Below are positions 26,941 to 34,847 of a DNA stretch of 64,000 nucleotides, one piece after another. Source of the DNA: Pontitalea aquivivens. Its GTDB lineage: Bacteria; Pseudomonadota; Alphaproteobacteria; Rhodobacterales; Rhodobacteraceae. The notes under the pieces were generated by a model, which saw only the letters and a program-made list of their open reading frames with translations, was not told the DNA's origin and ran no database searches. The position numbers and the translations under genes are program-made. The DNA is taken from NCBI RefSeq assembly GCF_046507575.1, contig NZ_JBKFEY010000001.1:1-64000 (forward strand), read 5' to 3'. How positions within the stretch are numbered: the stretch's first letter is position 1; every line of letters starts with the position of its first letter.

Positions 26941-28044
26941 TCAGTTGCCGGTCGCGGTGTCAGGCGACACGGTATTGTCGATGACCACCGTCGCACCAGA
27001 TGTCAGCTTGTTCTGCCCCGCATTGACCACCCGGTCGCCGGGTTGCACCCCCTCGACAAGTTCCACCAGCGCGCCGGACCGCCGGCCCAGACGCACGAAG
27101 ACCTGTTCCACCTTTTCGGGCGCGTCCGCCGTGTCGCCAGCGCGAACCACATAGACAGAATCGCCGTAAAGCGTTGAACTAACTACCGTTTGCGGCAGCG
27201 CGATCACCCCGTCTTCGGCGGGCAGGGCGACGGTGACGCGCAGGAACTGGCCCGGCGTCAGGCGGTCTTCGGCGTTTTCAACATCGGCGCGGATCGTCAC
27301 CAGGCGCGAATTCGGGTCGATCTTGGGCTCGATCCCCGTAACCTTGCCCGTCAGCACCAGATCGCCCACCTCGGACACGACGGTCACCGGCTGCCCCGCC
27401 GAGACCAGGCCCACCTGCTGTTCGGTCAGCGTGAAATCGACGCGCATCCGGTCGCGATCCTGCAGCGTGGCATAGACGGTGCCGGGGGTGACGAACTGCC
27501 CCGGTTCCACCTGCGGAATGCCGATCACGCCGGAAAACGGTGCGGTCAGGCGCTTGGTTTCCAGAACCGCGTTCAGCTTGGCCACGGTGGCGCGGGCCGA
27601 CACCGCCTCGGCCTCGGCCTGATCCAGCGTGGTGGTGGCTGAAACGCCGCGTTCGCGCAGTTCGCGCACCCGCGTCAGCGCGGTTTCGGCCAGCTCCAGC
27701 GCCGCCTGCGCCGCGGCCAGATCCGCCCGTTCGGTCCGGTCGTCGATCTGCAGCAGAACCTGCCCCTCTTCGACACGGTCATTGGCGGAAAAGGCGACCT
27801 CGCGCACGATGCCGGCAGCCTCGACCGCCAGGTCGACGCCCTGTGCGGCCCGCGCGGTGCCGATCGCATCAAGGCCCGGCTGCCAACGCTGCGGCTGCGC
27901 CTCGGTGATGGATACGGTTACCGGGGCCACGGGCATGTTGGCGAAGAAATCGGCGATCATCTTTGAACGGAACAGGTTGAACCCGACGATGCCGCCGCCG
28001 ATGATCCCCAGAAGGATGACAGCGATGATGAGACGTTTGATCAT
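26941..28044 (-). CDS. RND efflux pump periplasmic adaptor
   Basis: Membrane-fusion protein (367 aa) that bridges the RND pump to an outer-membrane channel. An N-terminal membrane segment (MIKRLIIAVILLGIIGGGIVGFNLF) is followed by a lipoyl-type half motif (GIVREVAFSANDRVEEGQVLLQID), a coiled-coil hairpin (about 95-160), the second half motif (APFSGVIGIPQVEPGQFV) and beta-barrel domains. The frame is open for 88 codons upstream, but only the ATG at 28044 gives the family N-terminus. It is the promoter-proximal gene of the pump operon. Confidence 0.95.
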   Translation of the reverse strand: MIKRLIIAVILLGIIGGGIVGFNLFRSKMIADFFANMPVAPVTVSITEAQPQRWQPGLDAIGTARAAQGVDLAVEAAGIVREVAFSANDRVEEGQVLLQIDDRTERADLAAAQAALELAETALTRVRELRERGVSATTTLDQAEAEAVSARATVAKLNAVLETKRLTAPFSGVIGIPQVEPGQFVTPGTVYATLQDRDRMRVDFTLTEQQVGLVSAGQPVTVVSEVGDLVLTGKVTGIEPKIDPNSRLVTIRADVENAEDRLTPGQFLRVTVALPAEDGVIALPQTVVSSTLYGDSVYVVRAGDTADAPEKVEQVFVRLGRRSGALVELVEGVQPGDRVVNAGQNKLTSGATVVIDNTVSPDTATGN

Positions 28045-28106
28045 GTTGGCCCCTGAATCCCGTTTAAACACATACTGCCAGCGCGGCGCGCGCCTTCTGG
28101 CGAATA

Positions 28107-28124
28107 CTGAACCGAAAGGTTCAG
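28107..28124. promoter_or_regulatory. Inverted repeat upstream of the efflux operon
   Basis: CTGAACC-GAAA-GGTTCAG is an 18-bp perfect inverted repeat 63 bp upstream of the adaptor ATG. It is a candidate operator for an efflux repressor encoded elsewhere, or a leader hairpin with a GAAA loop. A GTTTAAAC palindrome at 28062-28069 lies between it and the start. The rest of 28045-28234 shows no gene. Confidence 0.45.
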
Positions 28125-28234
28125 ATGCTGTCGGCAGAGTCAACCGCTTCTGCGCTGATGTGATGCACGAGACGATTTCGTAAAGGGAAATGTTGCAAAA
28201 TCGCCCGACGCGGGGCGCGGTCCAGCCCCGGGCA

Positions 28235-28726
28235 TCAGCCCCGGCAGGGTTTGGCGAAAACCTGCACCCACCAGGGACCCTGGTTGCCGGTGCGCGGCAC
28301 ATAGCCAATGCCGATTTCCCCTACGTTGCGGCGCAGGATGTTGTCGCGGTGGCCCTTGGATTGCATCAGATCCTGCATTACCTGTTCCGCCGATCGCCAC
28401 CCGAACGAAATGTTCTCGGCCGTCAGGCAGGTCTTGTAGCCGACTTTCTTCACCCGCGTCCTGGGCGTGGACCCGCCCGGGCCGTTGTGCGAAAAGAAGC
28501 CGCGCCGCGCCATGTCGCAGGCATGGGACTGGGCGGCCTTGTCCAGTTTTCTGTCATGGCCAAGCGCGGGCAGCCCGACGCGCTTGCGTTCGGCATTCAC
28601 CATCTGGATCATGGCGCGCGTCACCTCGGCCGGGGCGCCGCCGCAGCTGACCGCCAGCGCCGGCGCGGCGCCCGCGAACATCCAGCCAGTTGCGATCAGA
28701 ATGAGAATTTCCTTGAAACGCCGCAC
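28235..28726 (-). CDS. Secreted CAP-domain (SCP/PR1-like) protein
   Basis: A 163-aa exported protein. A basic start (VRRFKEILILIATGW) and a hydrophobic segment ending APALA form a signal peptide. The CAP domain then shows VNAERKRVGLPALGHDRKLDKAAQSHACDMA, FSHNGPGGST, AENISFGW and SKGHRDNILRRNVGEIGIG, covering the usual His/Glu pocket. Several cysteines (C in VSCGG, SHACD, YKTCL, AKPCRG) may form disulfides in the periplasm. The GTG at 28726 with AAGGGGGG 4 nt upstream is preferred over an ATG 27 codons earlier that would bury the signal peptide. The molecular role of bacterial CAP proteins is poorly defined. Confidence 0.85.
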   Translation of the reverse strand: MRRFKEILILIATGWMFAGAAPALAVSCGGAPAEVTRAMIQMVNAERKRVGLPALGHDRKLDKAAQSHACDMARRGFFSHNGPGGSTPRTRVKKVGYKTCLTAENISFGWRSAEQVMQDLMQSKGHRDNILRRNVGEIGIGYVPRTGNQGPWWVQVFAKPCRG

Positions 28727-28844
28727 CCAGCCCCCCTTGAACTGACAACTGCCGCGTGTGTAAACCGGATTCGCGGCCAAGTTCAGCCATGCTTGCGGAA
28801 ATTTCATGACAAACCGTTAAGTCCGGCGGATTTTCGCGCGCTTG

Positions 28845-30239
28845 TCAGGCCAGACGGCCCCACAGGTCATAATCCCCCGCTTCTTCAACCGCGACGGTAA
28901 CCATATCGCCGGGGGCCAGCCCTTCGAACCCGTCATCGATGAACAGGTTGCCGTCGATCTCGGGGGCGTCGGCGCGGGTCCGGCAGGTTGCGCCTTCGTC
29001 ATCGACCCCATCCACGATCACCTGCTGGATCGTCCCCACCTTGGCGGCCAGTTTCGCCTCGGAAATGGCCTGCGCCTTTTCCATGAAGCGGTCCCAGCGT
29101 TCTTGCTTGACGGCATCGGGCACATGGTCGGGCAGGACGTTTGAGCGGGCGCCCGCCACATTTTCATACTGAAAGCATCCGACGCGATCCAGCTGCGCCT
29201 CGTCCAGCCAGTCCAGCAGGGTCTGGAATTCTTCTTCGGTCTCTCCGGGATAGCCCACGATAAAGGTCGAGCGCAGCGTGATGTCGGGGCAGGCGCGGCG
29301 CCAGGCGGCGATTTCATCCAGTGTCTTTGCCGCGGCGGCGGGCCGGGCCATGCGCCGCAGCGTATCGGGATGGGCGTGCTGGAACGGGATGTCCAGATAG
29401 GGCAGGATCAACCCGTCCGCCATCAGCGGGATCAGGTCGCGCACATGTGGGTAGGGGTAGACATAGTGCAGCCGCACCCAGGCACCCGCAGGCTGCGCCA
29501 GATGGCCCAGTTCGCGCGCCAGATCGGTGATGTGGGCGCGCACCTCGCCGTCTTTCCAGGGCGACAGGTCGTGCTTGCGGTCCACCCCATAGGCCGAGGT
29601 GTCCTGGCTGATCACCAAAAGCTCGCGCACCCCGGCATCCAGCAGCTTTTCGGCCTCGCGCAGAACGGCATGGGCAGGGCGGCTGACCAGACGGCCGCGC
29701 ATGTCGGGGATGATGCAGAACTTGCACTTGTGGTTGCAGCCTTCGGATATTTTCAGATAGCTGAAATGGCGCGGGGTCAGCTTGATCCCGGTCGCGGGCA
29801 GCAGGTCGATGAACGGGTCGGGCGCGGGCGGTACGGCGGCATGGACCGCGTCCAGCACCTGTTCGTATTGATGCGGCCCGGTCACGGCCAGCACCCTGGG
29901 ATGGGCACCGGTGATGTAGTCGGGTTCGGCGCCCAGGCAGCCGGTAACGATGACCTTGCCGTTTTCCTGCAACGCCTCGCCGATGGCTTCCAGGCTTTCC
30001 GCCTTGGCGCTGTCCAGAAACCCGCAGGTGTTCACGATTACCGCATCGGCGCCCTTGTAGTCGGGGCTGATCGCGTAGCCTTCGGCGCGCAGCCGGGTCA
30101 GGATGCGTTCGCTGTCAACCAGCGCCTTCGGGCACCCCAGCGAGACCATCCCGATCGTTGGCTGCCCGGCGCGGCGCGCGCTGTCGAACACCGGCGCGGG
30201 CGCCAGATCGGGGCGAAGGTTCGGGGGGTTGGTGGTCAT
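28845..30239 (-). CDS. rimO: Ribosomal protein uS12 methylthiotransferase
   Basis: Radical-SAM enzyme that adds a methylthio group to an aspartate of ribosomal protein S12. It is 464 aa. The N-terminal MTTase domain holds the three Fe-S cysteines (SLGCPKALVDSE, NTCGFLDSA, VTGCLGAEPD). The radical-SAM cluster is CNHKCKFC, and a C-terminal TRAM domain ends the protein. The PKALVDSE context separates RimO from MiaB. AGAGG lies 6 nt before the ATG at 30239. It lies downstream of gcrA, behind a hairpin terminator. Confidence 0.96.
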   Translation of the reverse strand: MTTNPPNLRPDLAPAPVFDSARRAGQPTIGMVSLGCPKALVDSERILTRLRAEGYAISPDYKGADAVIVNTCGFLDSAKAESLEAIGEALQENGKVIVTGCLGAEPDYITGAHPRVLAVTGPHQYEQVLDAVHAAVPPAPDPFIDLLPATGIKLTPRHFSYLKISEGCNHKCKFCIIPDMRGRLVSRPAHAVLREAEKLLDAGVRELLVISQDTSAYGVDRKHDLSPWKDGEVRAHITDLARELGHLAQPAGAWVRLHYVYPYPHVRDLIPLMADGLILPYLDIPFQHAHPDTLRRMARPAAAAKTLDEIAAWRRACPDITLRSTFIVGYPGETEEEFQTLLDWLDEAQLDRVGCFQYENVAGARSNVLPDHVPDAVKQERWDRFMEKAQAISEAKLAAKVGTIQQVIVDGVDDEGATCRTRADAPEIDGNLFIDDGFEGLAPGDMVTVAVEEAGDYDLWGRLA

Positions 30240-30254
30240 TGCGGCCTCTGAATG

Positions 30255-30282
30255 AAAAAGCGGACCGAAACGGTCCCGCTTT
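30255..30282 (-). terminator. Intrinsic terminator after gcrA
   Basis: On the minus strand AAAGCGGGACCG pairs with CGGTCCGCTTT (one bulged base, 3-nt loop), followed by TTTTT. It lies 70 bp past the gcrA stop and just upstream of rimO, so it should separate most gcrA transcripts from rimO. Confidence 0.7.
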
Positions 30283-30351
30283 CCTTGGGGTCGGACAGGG
30301 TCCGGGGCGGTCGGCGGGGGCAAGGCCCCGTCGCCTGTCGGTGCTGCCCGG

Positions 30352-31002
30352 TCAGCGCCGCCGGTCGCGGCGCGCGCTCATCGGTTGGAAAGCAACGCCG
30401 ACATGGGCCTCGCAATAGGGTTTGCCGGGCTGGCTGGGCAGGCCGCAGAACCAGAAATGTTCGGTCGCCGGGTCGCCGATCGGCCATTTGCAGGTGCGCT
30501 CGGTCAGTTCCATCAGGCTGATCTTGCGGGCGCGCTTTTCGACCTCGCCCACCTTGGCCAGCGCCTCGGGGCTGATTTCATTGGCCGAAGGCTGCGGCGG
30601 CAGCGGCTGGCCTGCCGGAATGATCGCGCGGCGCAACGGCGCGGCGGGTTCGGGCGCCTTGGGGGCGGTGCTGATCGGGGCGGCCTGCGCCGGCTGGGCC
30701 GCGGGCCTGGGGGGGGCGGGCGCTGCGGCCGGGGCCGGGCGGGCCTGCGGCGCCGCGGCTTCTGGGGCGGGGTCGGCGGGGCGGGCGGGCTTGGCCACAG
30801 GCGCCGCCGCTTGCGGTGCCGCCGGGGCCGGCGCTGCGGGTTCGCCGGGGCCGCCGACGCGGTTCGACAGGCCCAGACGATGCACCTTGCCGATCACCGC
30901 ATTGCGCGTCACGCCGCCCAGTTCCTTGGCGATCTGGCTGGCCGACTGGCCTTCGGCCCACATCTTCTTAAGCGTCTCGACGCGTTCATCGGTCCAGGAC
31001 AT
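30352..31002 (-). CDS. gcrA: Cell-cycle regulator GcrA
   Basis: Alphaproteobacterial transcription factor that works with sigma-70 at promoters containing methylated GANTC sites made by CcrM. The N-terminal helix-turn-helix (residues 1-48) reads MSWTDERVETLKKMWAEG...GGVTRNAVIGKVHRLGLSNR. A linker of about 100 residues, very rich in Pro and Ala, follows. The C-terminal sigma-contacting domain shows RTCKWPIGDP, FWFCGLP and PYCEAHVGVAFQP, with three conserved cysteines. The length of 216 aa is within range; the linker is longer than in some relatives. It is divergent from an ABC-2 permease gene across 307 bp. Confidence 0.95.
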   Translation of the reverse strand: MSWTDERVETLKKMWAEGQSASQIAKELGGVTRNAVIGKVHRLGLSNRVGGPGEPAAPAPAAPQAAAPVAKPARPADPAPEAAAPQARPAPAAAPAPPRPAAQPAQAAPISTAPKAPEPAAPLRRAIIPAGQPLPPQPSANEISPEALAKVGEVEKRARKISLMELTERTCKWPIGDPATEHFWFCGLPSQPGKPYCEAHVGVAFQPMSARRDRRR

Positions 31003-31210
31003 GGACTGCCTTTCAACATTTCCGGCCCGGACATGCCGGGCACAGGTTCGGTTTGCCGCTTGGCCCCAATCTAATCGGGATGTACCGAGATACAAGCCGG
31101 GCCCCCGGATTTCAAGGCCCGCAGTAGTTCAGGGCGCGCAGTCCGCCGATGCCGCATCTGCCCCGGCTTCCGGACCTCCGGCGCGGCAGATGCCGGATGT
31201 CCCGCCCGCC

Positions 31211-31270
31211 CCGCCCGACTGCCTGCCCCGCCCGATTGCCCCCCCCGCCCGATTGCCCGCCCCGCCCGCC
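31211..31270. repeat. 17-bp C-rich tandem repeat (about 3.5 units)
   Basis: Three 17-bp units and a 9-bp partial: 31211-31227 (CCGCCCGACTGCCTGCC), 31228-31244 (CCGCCCGATTGCCCCCC), 31245-31261 (CCGCCCGATTGCCCGCC) and 31262-31270. It fills part of the 307-bp divergent region between gcrA (start 31002) and the ABC-2 permease (start 31310), 39 bp before the latter. The remainder of that region holds no recognisable gene. Confidence 0.8.
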
Positions 31271-31309
31271 GGTGCTAGACCTGCGGCGCCGCGAACGCAG
31301 AGGTGGGCG

Positions 31310-32104
31310 ATGATCGACATGGGGGTGCGCCGTTTCGGGCGGGTGAACTGGCTGGGCCTTGCGATGCTGGGCCGGCGCGAGATCCGCCGGTTTCTGGCGG
31401 TCTGGCAGCAAACGGTTCTGGCGCCCCTGATCACGGCGGGCCTGTTCCTGACCGTCTTTGCGCTGGCCTTTGGCGCGGGGCGGGCGGATGTGATGGGCGT
31501 GTCCTATTTGGTGTTCCTGGCCCCCGGCATCCTGATGATGACGGTGATCCAGAACGCGTTCGCCAATACGTCGTCCTCGATCGTGATCGCCAAGGTGCAG
31601 GGCAATATCGTTGACACACTGATGCCGCCGCTGGCGCCGTGGGAGATTCTGGCGGGCTATCTGATCGGCTCGGTGGCCCGCGCGCTGGTGGTGGCGGCGG
31701 TGATCGCGGCGGGGCTGTGGCTGGTGGTGGGGCAGGGGGTGGCCCACCCGCTTTGGGCGCTGGCCTGGGTGGTGCTGGGGGCGGTGCTGCTGGGGGGGCT
31801 GGGCGTGCTGGCTGCGATCTGGGCCAACAAGTTCGACCAGATGGCGGCGATCACCAATTTTGTCGTCACGCCGCTGTCCTTCCTTTCGGGCACCTTCTAT
31901 TCGGTCGAGGCGCTGCCCCCGGCCTTTCGCGCCGCCACCCACGCCAATCCGGTATTCTACCTGATCGACGGCGCGCGCTATGGGTTCATCGGTGTTTCGG
32001 ACGCCTCGCCCTGGCAGGGGCTGGGTGTGGTGGCATTGGCCTGCCTGATCGTTTCGGGTCTGGCCTGGTCGTGGCTGCGCTCGGGCTATCGGATGAAGCC
32101 CTGA
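31310..32104 (+). CDS. ABC-2 type transporter permease
   Basis: A 264-aa integral membrane protein with six predicted helices, of the ABC-2/NodJ-DrrB permease family that exports polysaccharides, lipids or drugs. Typical stretches are RREIRRFLAVWQQTVLAPLITAGLF, a central AKVQGNIVDTLMPPLAPWEI loop and NFVVTPLSFLSGTFYSVEALP...NPVFYLIDGARYGFIG near the end. The frame is open far upstream over gcrA, but the ATG at 31310 with AGGTGGG in front is the sensible start. No ATPase gene lies next to it, so its partner must be elsewhere. Confidence 0.88.
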   Translation: MIDMGVRRFGRVNWLGLAMLGRREIRRFLAVWQQTVLAPLITAGLFLTVFALAFGAGRADVMGVSYLVFLAPGILMMTVIQNAFANTSSSIVIAKVQGNIVDTLMPPLAPWEILAGYLIGSVARALVVAAVIAAGLWLVVGQGVAHPLWALAWVVLGAVLLGGLGVLAAIWANKFDQMAAITNFVVTPLSFLSGTFYSVEALPPAFRAATHANPVFYLIDGARYGFIGVSDASPWQGLGVVALACLIVSGLAWSWLRSGYRMKP

Positions 32105-32121
32105 TTGCGGCTGGCGGGCAA

Positions 32122-32188
32122 GGGGGCGCTGCCCCCTCTTGGCGCGGGCGCGCCAATTCACCCCCGGGATATTTTCACAAAGCCGAAG
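32122..32188 (+). repeat. Intergenic repeat copy 4 (AAGCCGAAG box)
   Basis: GGGGGCGCTGCCCCC at 32122-32136, then a GGCGCG/CGCGCC mini-hairpin, then CCCCCGGGATATTTTCACAAAGCCGAAG ending at 32188. It begins 17 nt after the ABC-2 permease stop and runs in the same sense. The rest of the 306-bp gap to argD shows no gene. A TTGACA at 32355-32360 is a possible -35 element for argD, but no clear -10 follows. Confidence 0.85.
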
Positions 32189-32410
32189 CAGGAAGATTTT
32201 GACTTGGGCGCGCGGGCGCGCTAGGGGACGGACATGATCGCATCGACCGCCCTTTTCCGACGTCCCCGACGCCGCGCCTGACGCGCCTGACGTCCGATCA
32301 CCCGTGGCCGCGTGCCACACACCGCCCAAATCCCGCGCAGAACCGCCGAAACCGTTGACAGCCCGTCGGGCCTGTTGCACCCCTTGGCCTTCCCTTTTCG
32401 GAGTCACATG

Positions 32411-33583
32411 ATGATCCCTTCCATCCTGCCCACCTATAATCGTGCCCCGCTTGCCTTCGTGAAAGGCGCGGGCAGCTGGCTTGAGACGGCGGATGGCACC
32501 CGATACCTGGATCTGGGCGCGGGGATCGCGGTCAATGCGCTGGGCCATGCCAACCCCCAGCTGGTCGAGGCCCTGACCGCGCAGGCCGCGAAGCTGTGGC
32601 ATGTGTCGAACCTGTATGAGATTCCCGGGCAGAAGCGCCTGGCCGACCTGCTGGTGGATCAGACCTTCGCCGATACGGTGTTTTTCACCAATTCGGGGAC
32701 CGAGGCGGCGGAACTGGTCGTCAAGATGGCGCGCAAGTTCTGGTATGAACAGGGCGATCCCGACCGGGTCGAAATCGTCACCTTTGAAGGGGCGTTTCAT
32801 GGCCGGTCCTCGGCCGCGATCGCGGCGGCGGGGTCGGAAAAGATGACCAGGGGGTTCGGCCCCCTGCTGCCCGGGTTCCGGCAGGTGAAATGGGGCGATC
32901 ATGACGGGTTGCGCGCGGCGGTCACCAACCGTACCGCGGCCGTTCTGATCGAGCCGATCCAGGGCGAGGGGGGTATCCGGCCGGTGCCGGACCAGTGCCT
33001 GAAGGGCCTGCGCGATCTGTGCGATGAAACCGGCGCGCTGCTGATCCTTGACGAGGTGCAGTGCGGCATGGGCCGCACGGGCAAGCTGTTCGCGCATGAA
33101 TGGGCGGGTGTCGCACCCGACATCATGATGATCGCCAAGGGCATCGGCGGCGGCTTTCCGCTGGGCGCGGTGCTGGCGACGGAAAAGGCGGCCGCGGGCA
33201 TGACGGCGGGTACGCATGGGTCGACCTATGGCGGCAACCCGCTGGGATGCGCAGTGGGGGCACGGGTGCTTGAAATCGTCGCGGACCCAGGGTTCCTGGC
33301 CGAGGTGAACCGCAAGGCCGCACTGCTGCGCCAGAAGCTGGAAGGTCTTGTCGCCGCGCATCCGGACGTTTTTGATCATGTGCGCGGGCAGGGGCTGATG
33401 CTGGGGCTGAAATGCAGGGCCGCACCCGCCGATGTGGTCCAGGCCGGCTATGACCAGAGGCTGCTGACGGTGCCCGCGGCCGATAATGTCCTGCGGCTTT
33501 TGCCCGCGCTGAACATCACGGATGATGAGATCGTCGAAGCTGTCGCAAGGCTTGATCGCGCCGCGGCTGCCTTAAGGCCCTGA
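32411..33583 (+). CDS. argD: Acetylornithine/succinyldiaminopimelate aminotransferase
   Basis: PLP-dependent class-III aminotransferase that makes N-acetylornithine in arginine synthesis and often also serves lysine synthesis. It is 390 aa. It opens PTYNRAPLAFVKGAGSWLET, then LDLGAGIAVNALGH, NSGTEAAELVVKMAR, the aspartate of LILDEVQCGMGRTG, and the cofactor lysine in IAKGIGGGFPLGAVLA. Two adjacent ATGs exist (32408 and 32411). GGAG 7 nt ahead favours the second. argF follows after 67 bp, so the two form an arginine operon. Confidence 0.96.
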   Translation: MIPSILPTYNRAPLAFVKGAGSWLETADGTRYLDLGAGIAVNALGHANPQLVEALTAQAAKLWHVSNLYEIPGQKRLADLLVDQTFADTVFFTNSGTEAAELVVKMARKFWYEQGDPDRVEIVTFEGAFHGRSSAAIAAAGSEKMTRGFGPLLPGFRQVKWGDHDGLRAAVTNRTAAVLIEPIQGEGGIRPVPDQCLKGLRDLCDETGALLILDEVQCGMGRTGKLFAHEWAGVAPDIMMIAKGIGGGFPLGAVLATEKAAAGMTAGTHGSTYGGNPLGCAVGARVLEIVADPGFLAEVNRKAALLRQKLEGLVAAHPDVFDHVRGQGLMLGLKCRAAPADVVQAGYDQRLLTVPAADNVLRLLPALNITDDEIVEAVARLDRAAAALRP

Positions 33584-33650
33584 TCCCTTTTCCTTCCAAT
33601 CCCGAAAAGCCGGGCAGCATGTCCCGGCACCCGTCACGAAAGCCAGAGCG

Positions 33651-34577
33651 ATGAGCCATTTCCTCGATATCCACACGACCCGGCCCGAAGATCTGCGCGC
33701 GATGATCGACACCGCCCGCGTGATGAAAGACGCCCGCAACGGTCGCCCGAAAGCGGCGCCCGATGATGAACAGCCGCTGGCGGGACACATGGTCGCGTTG
33801 ATCTTCGAAAAGCCCTCGACCCGGACGCGCGTGTCCTTCGACGTGGGCGTGCGCCAGATGGGCGGGCAGACGATGGTGCTTTCGGGCAGGGAAATGCAGC
33901 TGGGCCACGGCGAGACGATCGCCGATACGGCCCGGGTGCTGTCGCGCTATGTCGACCTGATCATGATCCGTACCTTCGAGGAGCAGACCCTGCTGGAGAT
34001 GGCGGAACACGCCACCGTGCCGGTGATCAACGGGCTGACCAACCGCACCCATCCCTGCCAGATCATGGCCGATATCGTGACCTATGAAGAACATCGCGGC
34101 CCCATCGCAGGGCGCAAGGTGGTCTGGTCGGGCGACGGCAACAACGTCTGCGCCAGCTTTCTGCATGCGGCGGGGCAGTTCGGCTTTGACTTCACCTTCA
34201 CCGGGCCGCCGCCGCTGGACCCGGAGCGCGAATGGATCGACTTTGCCCGATCCAAAGGCGTGAAGGTCGAGGTCGAGCGCGACCCGTTCAAGGCGGTGCA
34301 GGGCGCGGATCTGGTGGTGACCGATACCTGGGTCAGCATGCATGACCCGGAATCGGCCAAGGAACGCCGCCACAACCAGCTGCGCGGGTATCAGGTCAAT
34401 GAGTCCCTGATGGCCGAGGCAAAGCCTGATGCGCTGTTCATGCATTGTCTGCCCGCCCATCGCAACGATGAGGTGACCTCGGCGGTGATGGACGGCCCGC
34501 ATTCGGTCGTCTTCGACGAGGCGGAAAACCGGCTGCACGCGCAAAAGGCGGTCATGCGCTGGTGTCTGGGCAAGTAA
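33651..34577 (+). CDS. argF: Ornithine carbamoyltransferase
   Basis: Makes citrulline from ornithine and carbamoyl phosphate. It is 308 aa. The carbamoyl-phosphate site STRTR (in EKPSTRTRVSFDVG), NGLTNRTHPCQIMAD, and the ornithine-binding DTWVSMHD and HCLPAHR motifs are all present. The Shine-Dalgarno is weak. It is the second gene of argDF, and a repeat element begins 4 nt after the stop. Confidence 0.97.
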   Translation: MSHFLDIHTTRPEDLRAMIDTARVMKDARNGRPKAAPDDEQPLAGHMVALIFEKPSTRTRVSFDVGVRQMGGQTMVLSGREMQLGHGETIADTARVLSRYVDLIMIRTFEEQTLLEMAEHATVPVINGLTNRTHPCQIMADIVTYEEHRGPIAGRKVVWSGDGNNVCASFLHAAGQFGFDFTFTGPPPLDPEREWIDFARSKGVKVEVERDPFKAVQGADLVVTDTWVSMHDPESAKERRHNQLRGYQVNESLMAEAKPDALFMHCLPAHRNDEVTSAVMDGPHSVVFDEAENRLHAQKAVMRWCLGK

Positions 34578-34581
34578 GGCA

Positions 34582-34644
34582 GGGGGGCGCTGCCCCCCTC
34601 GGCCTGTGGCCTCACCCCCCGGGATATTTATGCAAAGCCGAAGG
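34582..34644 (+). repeat. Intergenic repeat copy 5 (AAGCCGAAG box)
   Basis: GGGGGGCGCTGCCCCCC at 34582-34598, a GGCC-TGT-GGCC mini-hairpin, then CACCCCCCGGGATATTTATGCAAAGCCGAAGG. It starts 4 nt after the argF stop in the same sense as argF. Confidence 0.88.
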
Positions 34645-34651
34645 GCAAACG

Positions 34652-34695
34652 AAAAACACCCGACTTGATCCGCAGAGGGGCGGGCAAGTCGGGTG
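34652..34695 (-). terminator. Intrinsic terminator for hrpB (minus strand)
   Basis: CACCCGACTTG at 34657-34667 pairs perfectly with CAAGTCGGGTG at 34685-34695 (11 bp, 17-nt loop). On the minus strand the stem is followed by TTTTT (34652-34656). It lies about 150 nt after the hrpB stop, between two repeat copies. Confidence 0.65.
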
Positions 34696-34776
34696 CCTTC
34701 GGCTTTGACGGTCATCGGCGTCCCCGCCTGTACCGTGCACTGACCTTGCCCGATTCTGGTTAAGAAATTCCTGATG

Positions 34777-34839
34777 CTTTCGGCTTTGTCCAAATATCCC
34801 GGGGGTGAATTGGCGAAGCCAAGAGGGGGCAGCGCCCCC
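34777..34839 (-). repeat. Intergenic repeat copy 6 (AAGCCGAAG box)
   Basis: Read on the minus strand, GGGGGCGCTGCCCCC (34839-34825) starts 8 nt after the hrpB stop, then a CTTGGCTTCGCCAA stem, then CCCCCGGGATATTTGGACAAAGCCGAAAG ending at 34777. It faces copy 5 across the argF/hrpB convergent gap. Each copy is oriented with its own gene. Confidence 0.88.
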
Positions 34840-34847
34840 TGCGCTGC

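Noticed and set aside
31211..31270. Possible small CRISPR array
   Set aside because: Units of 17 bp follow each other directly with no spacers and no cas genes are near.
30422..31309. Upstream extension of the ABC-2 permease frame over gcrA
   Set aside because: It overlaps gcrA on the other strand and runs through the 17-bp tandem repeat. The normal start with a ribosome-binding site is at 31310.
31112..33379. Antisense frame of 755 codons over the ABC-2 permease and argD
   Set aside because: It spans two well-identified genes and an intergenic repeat, with no recognisable domain.
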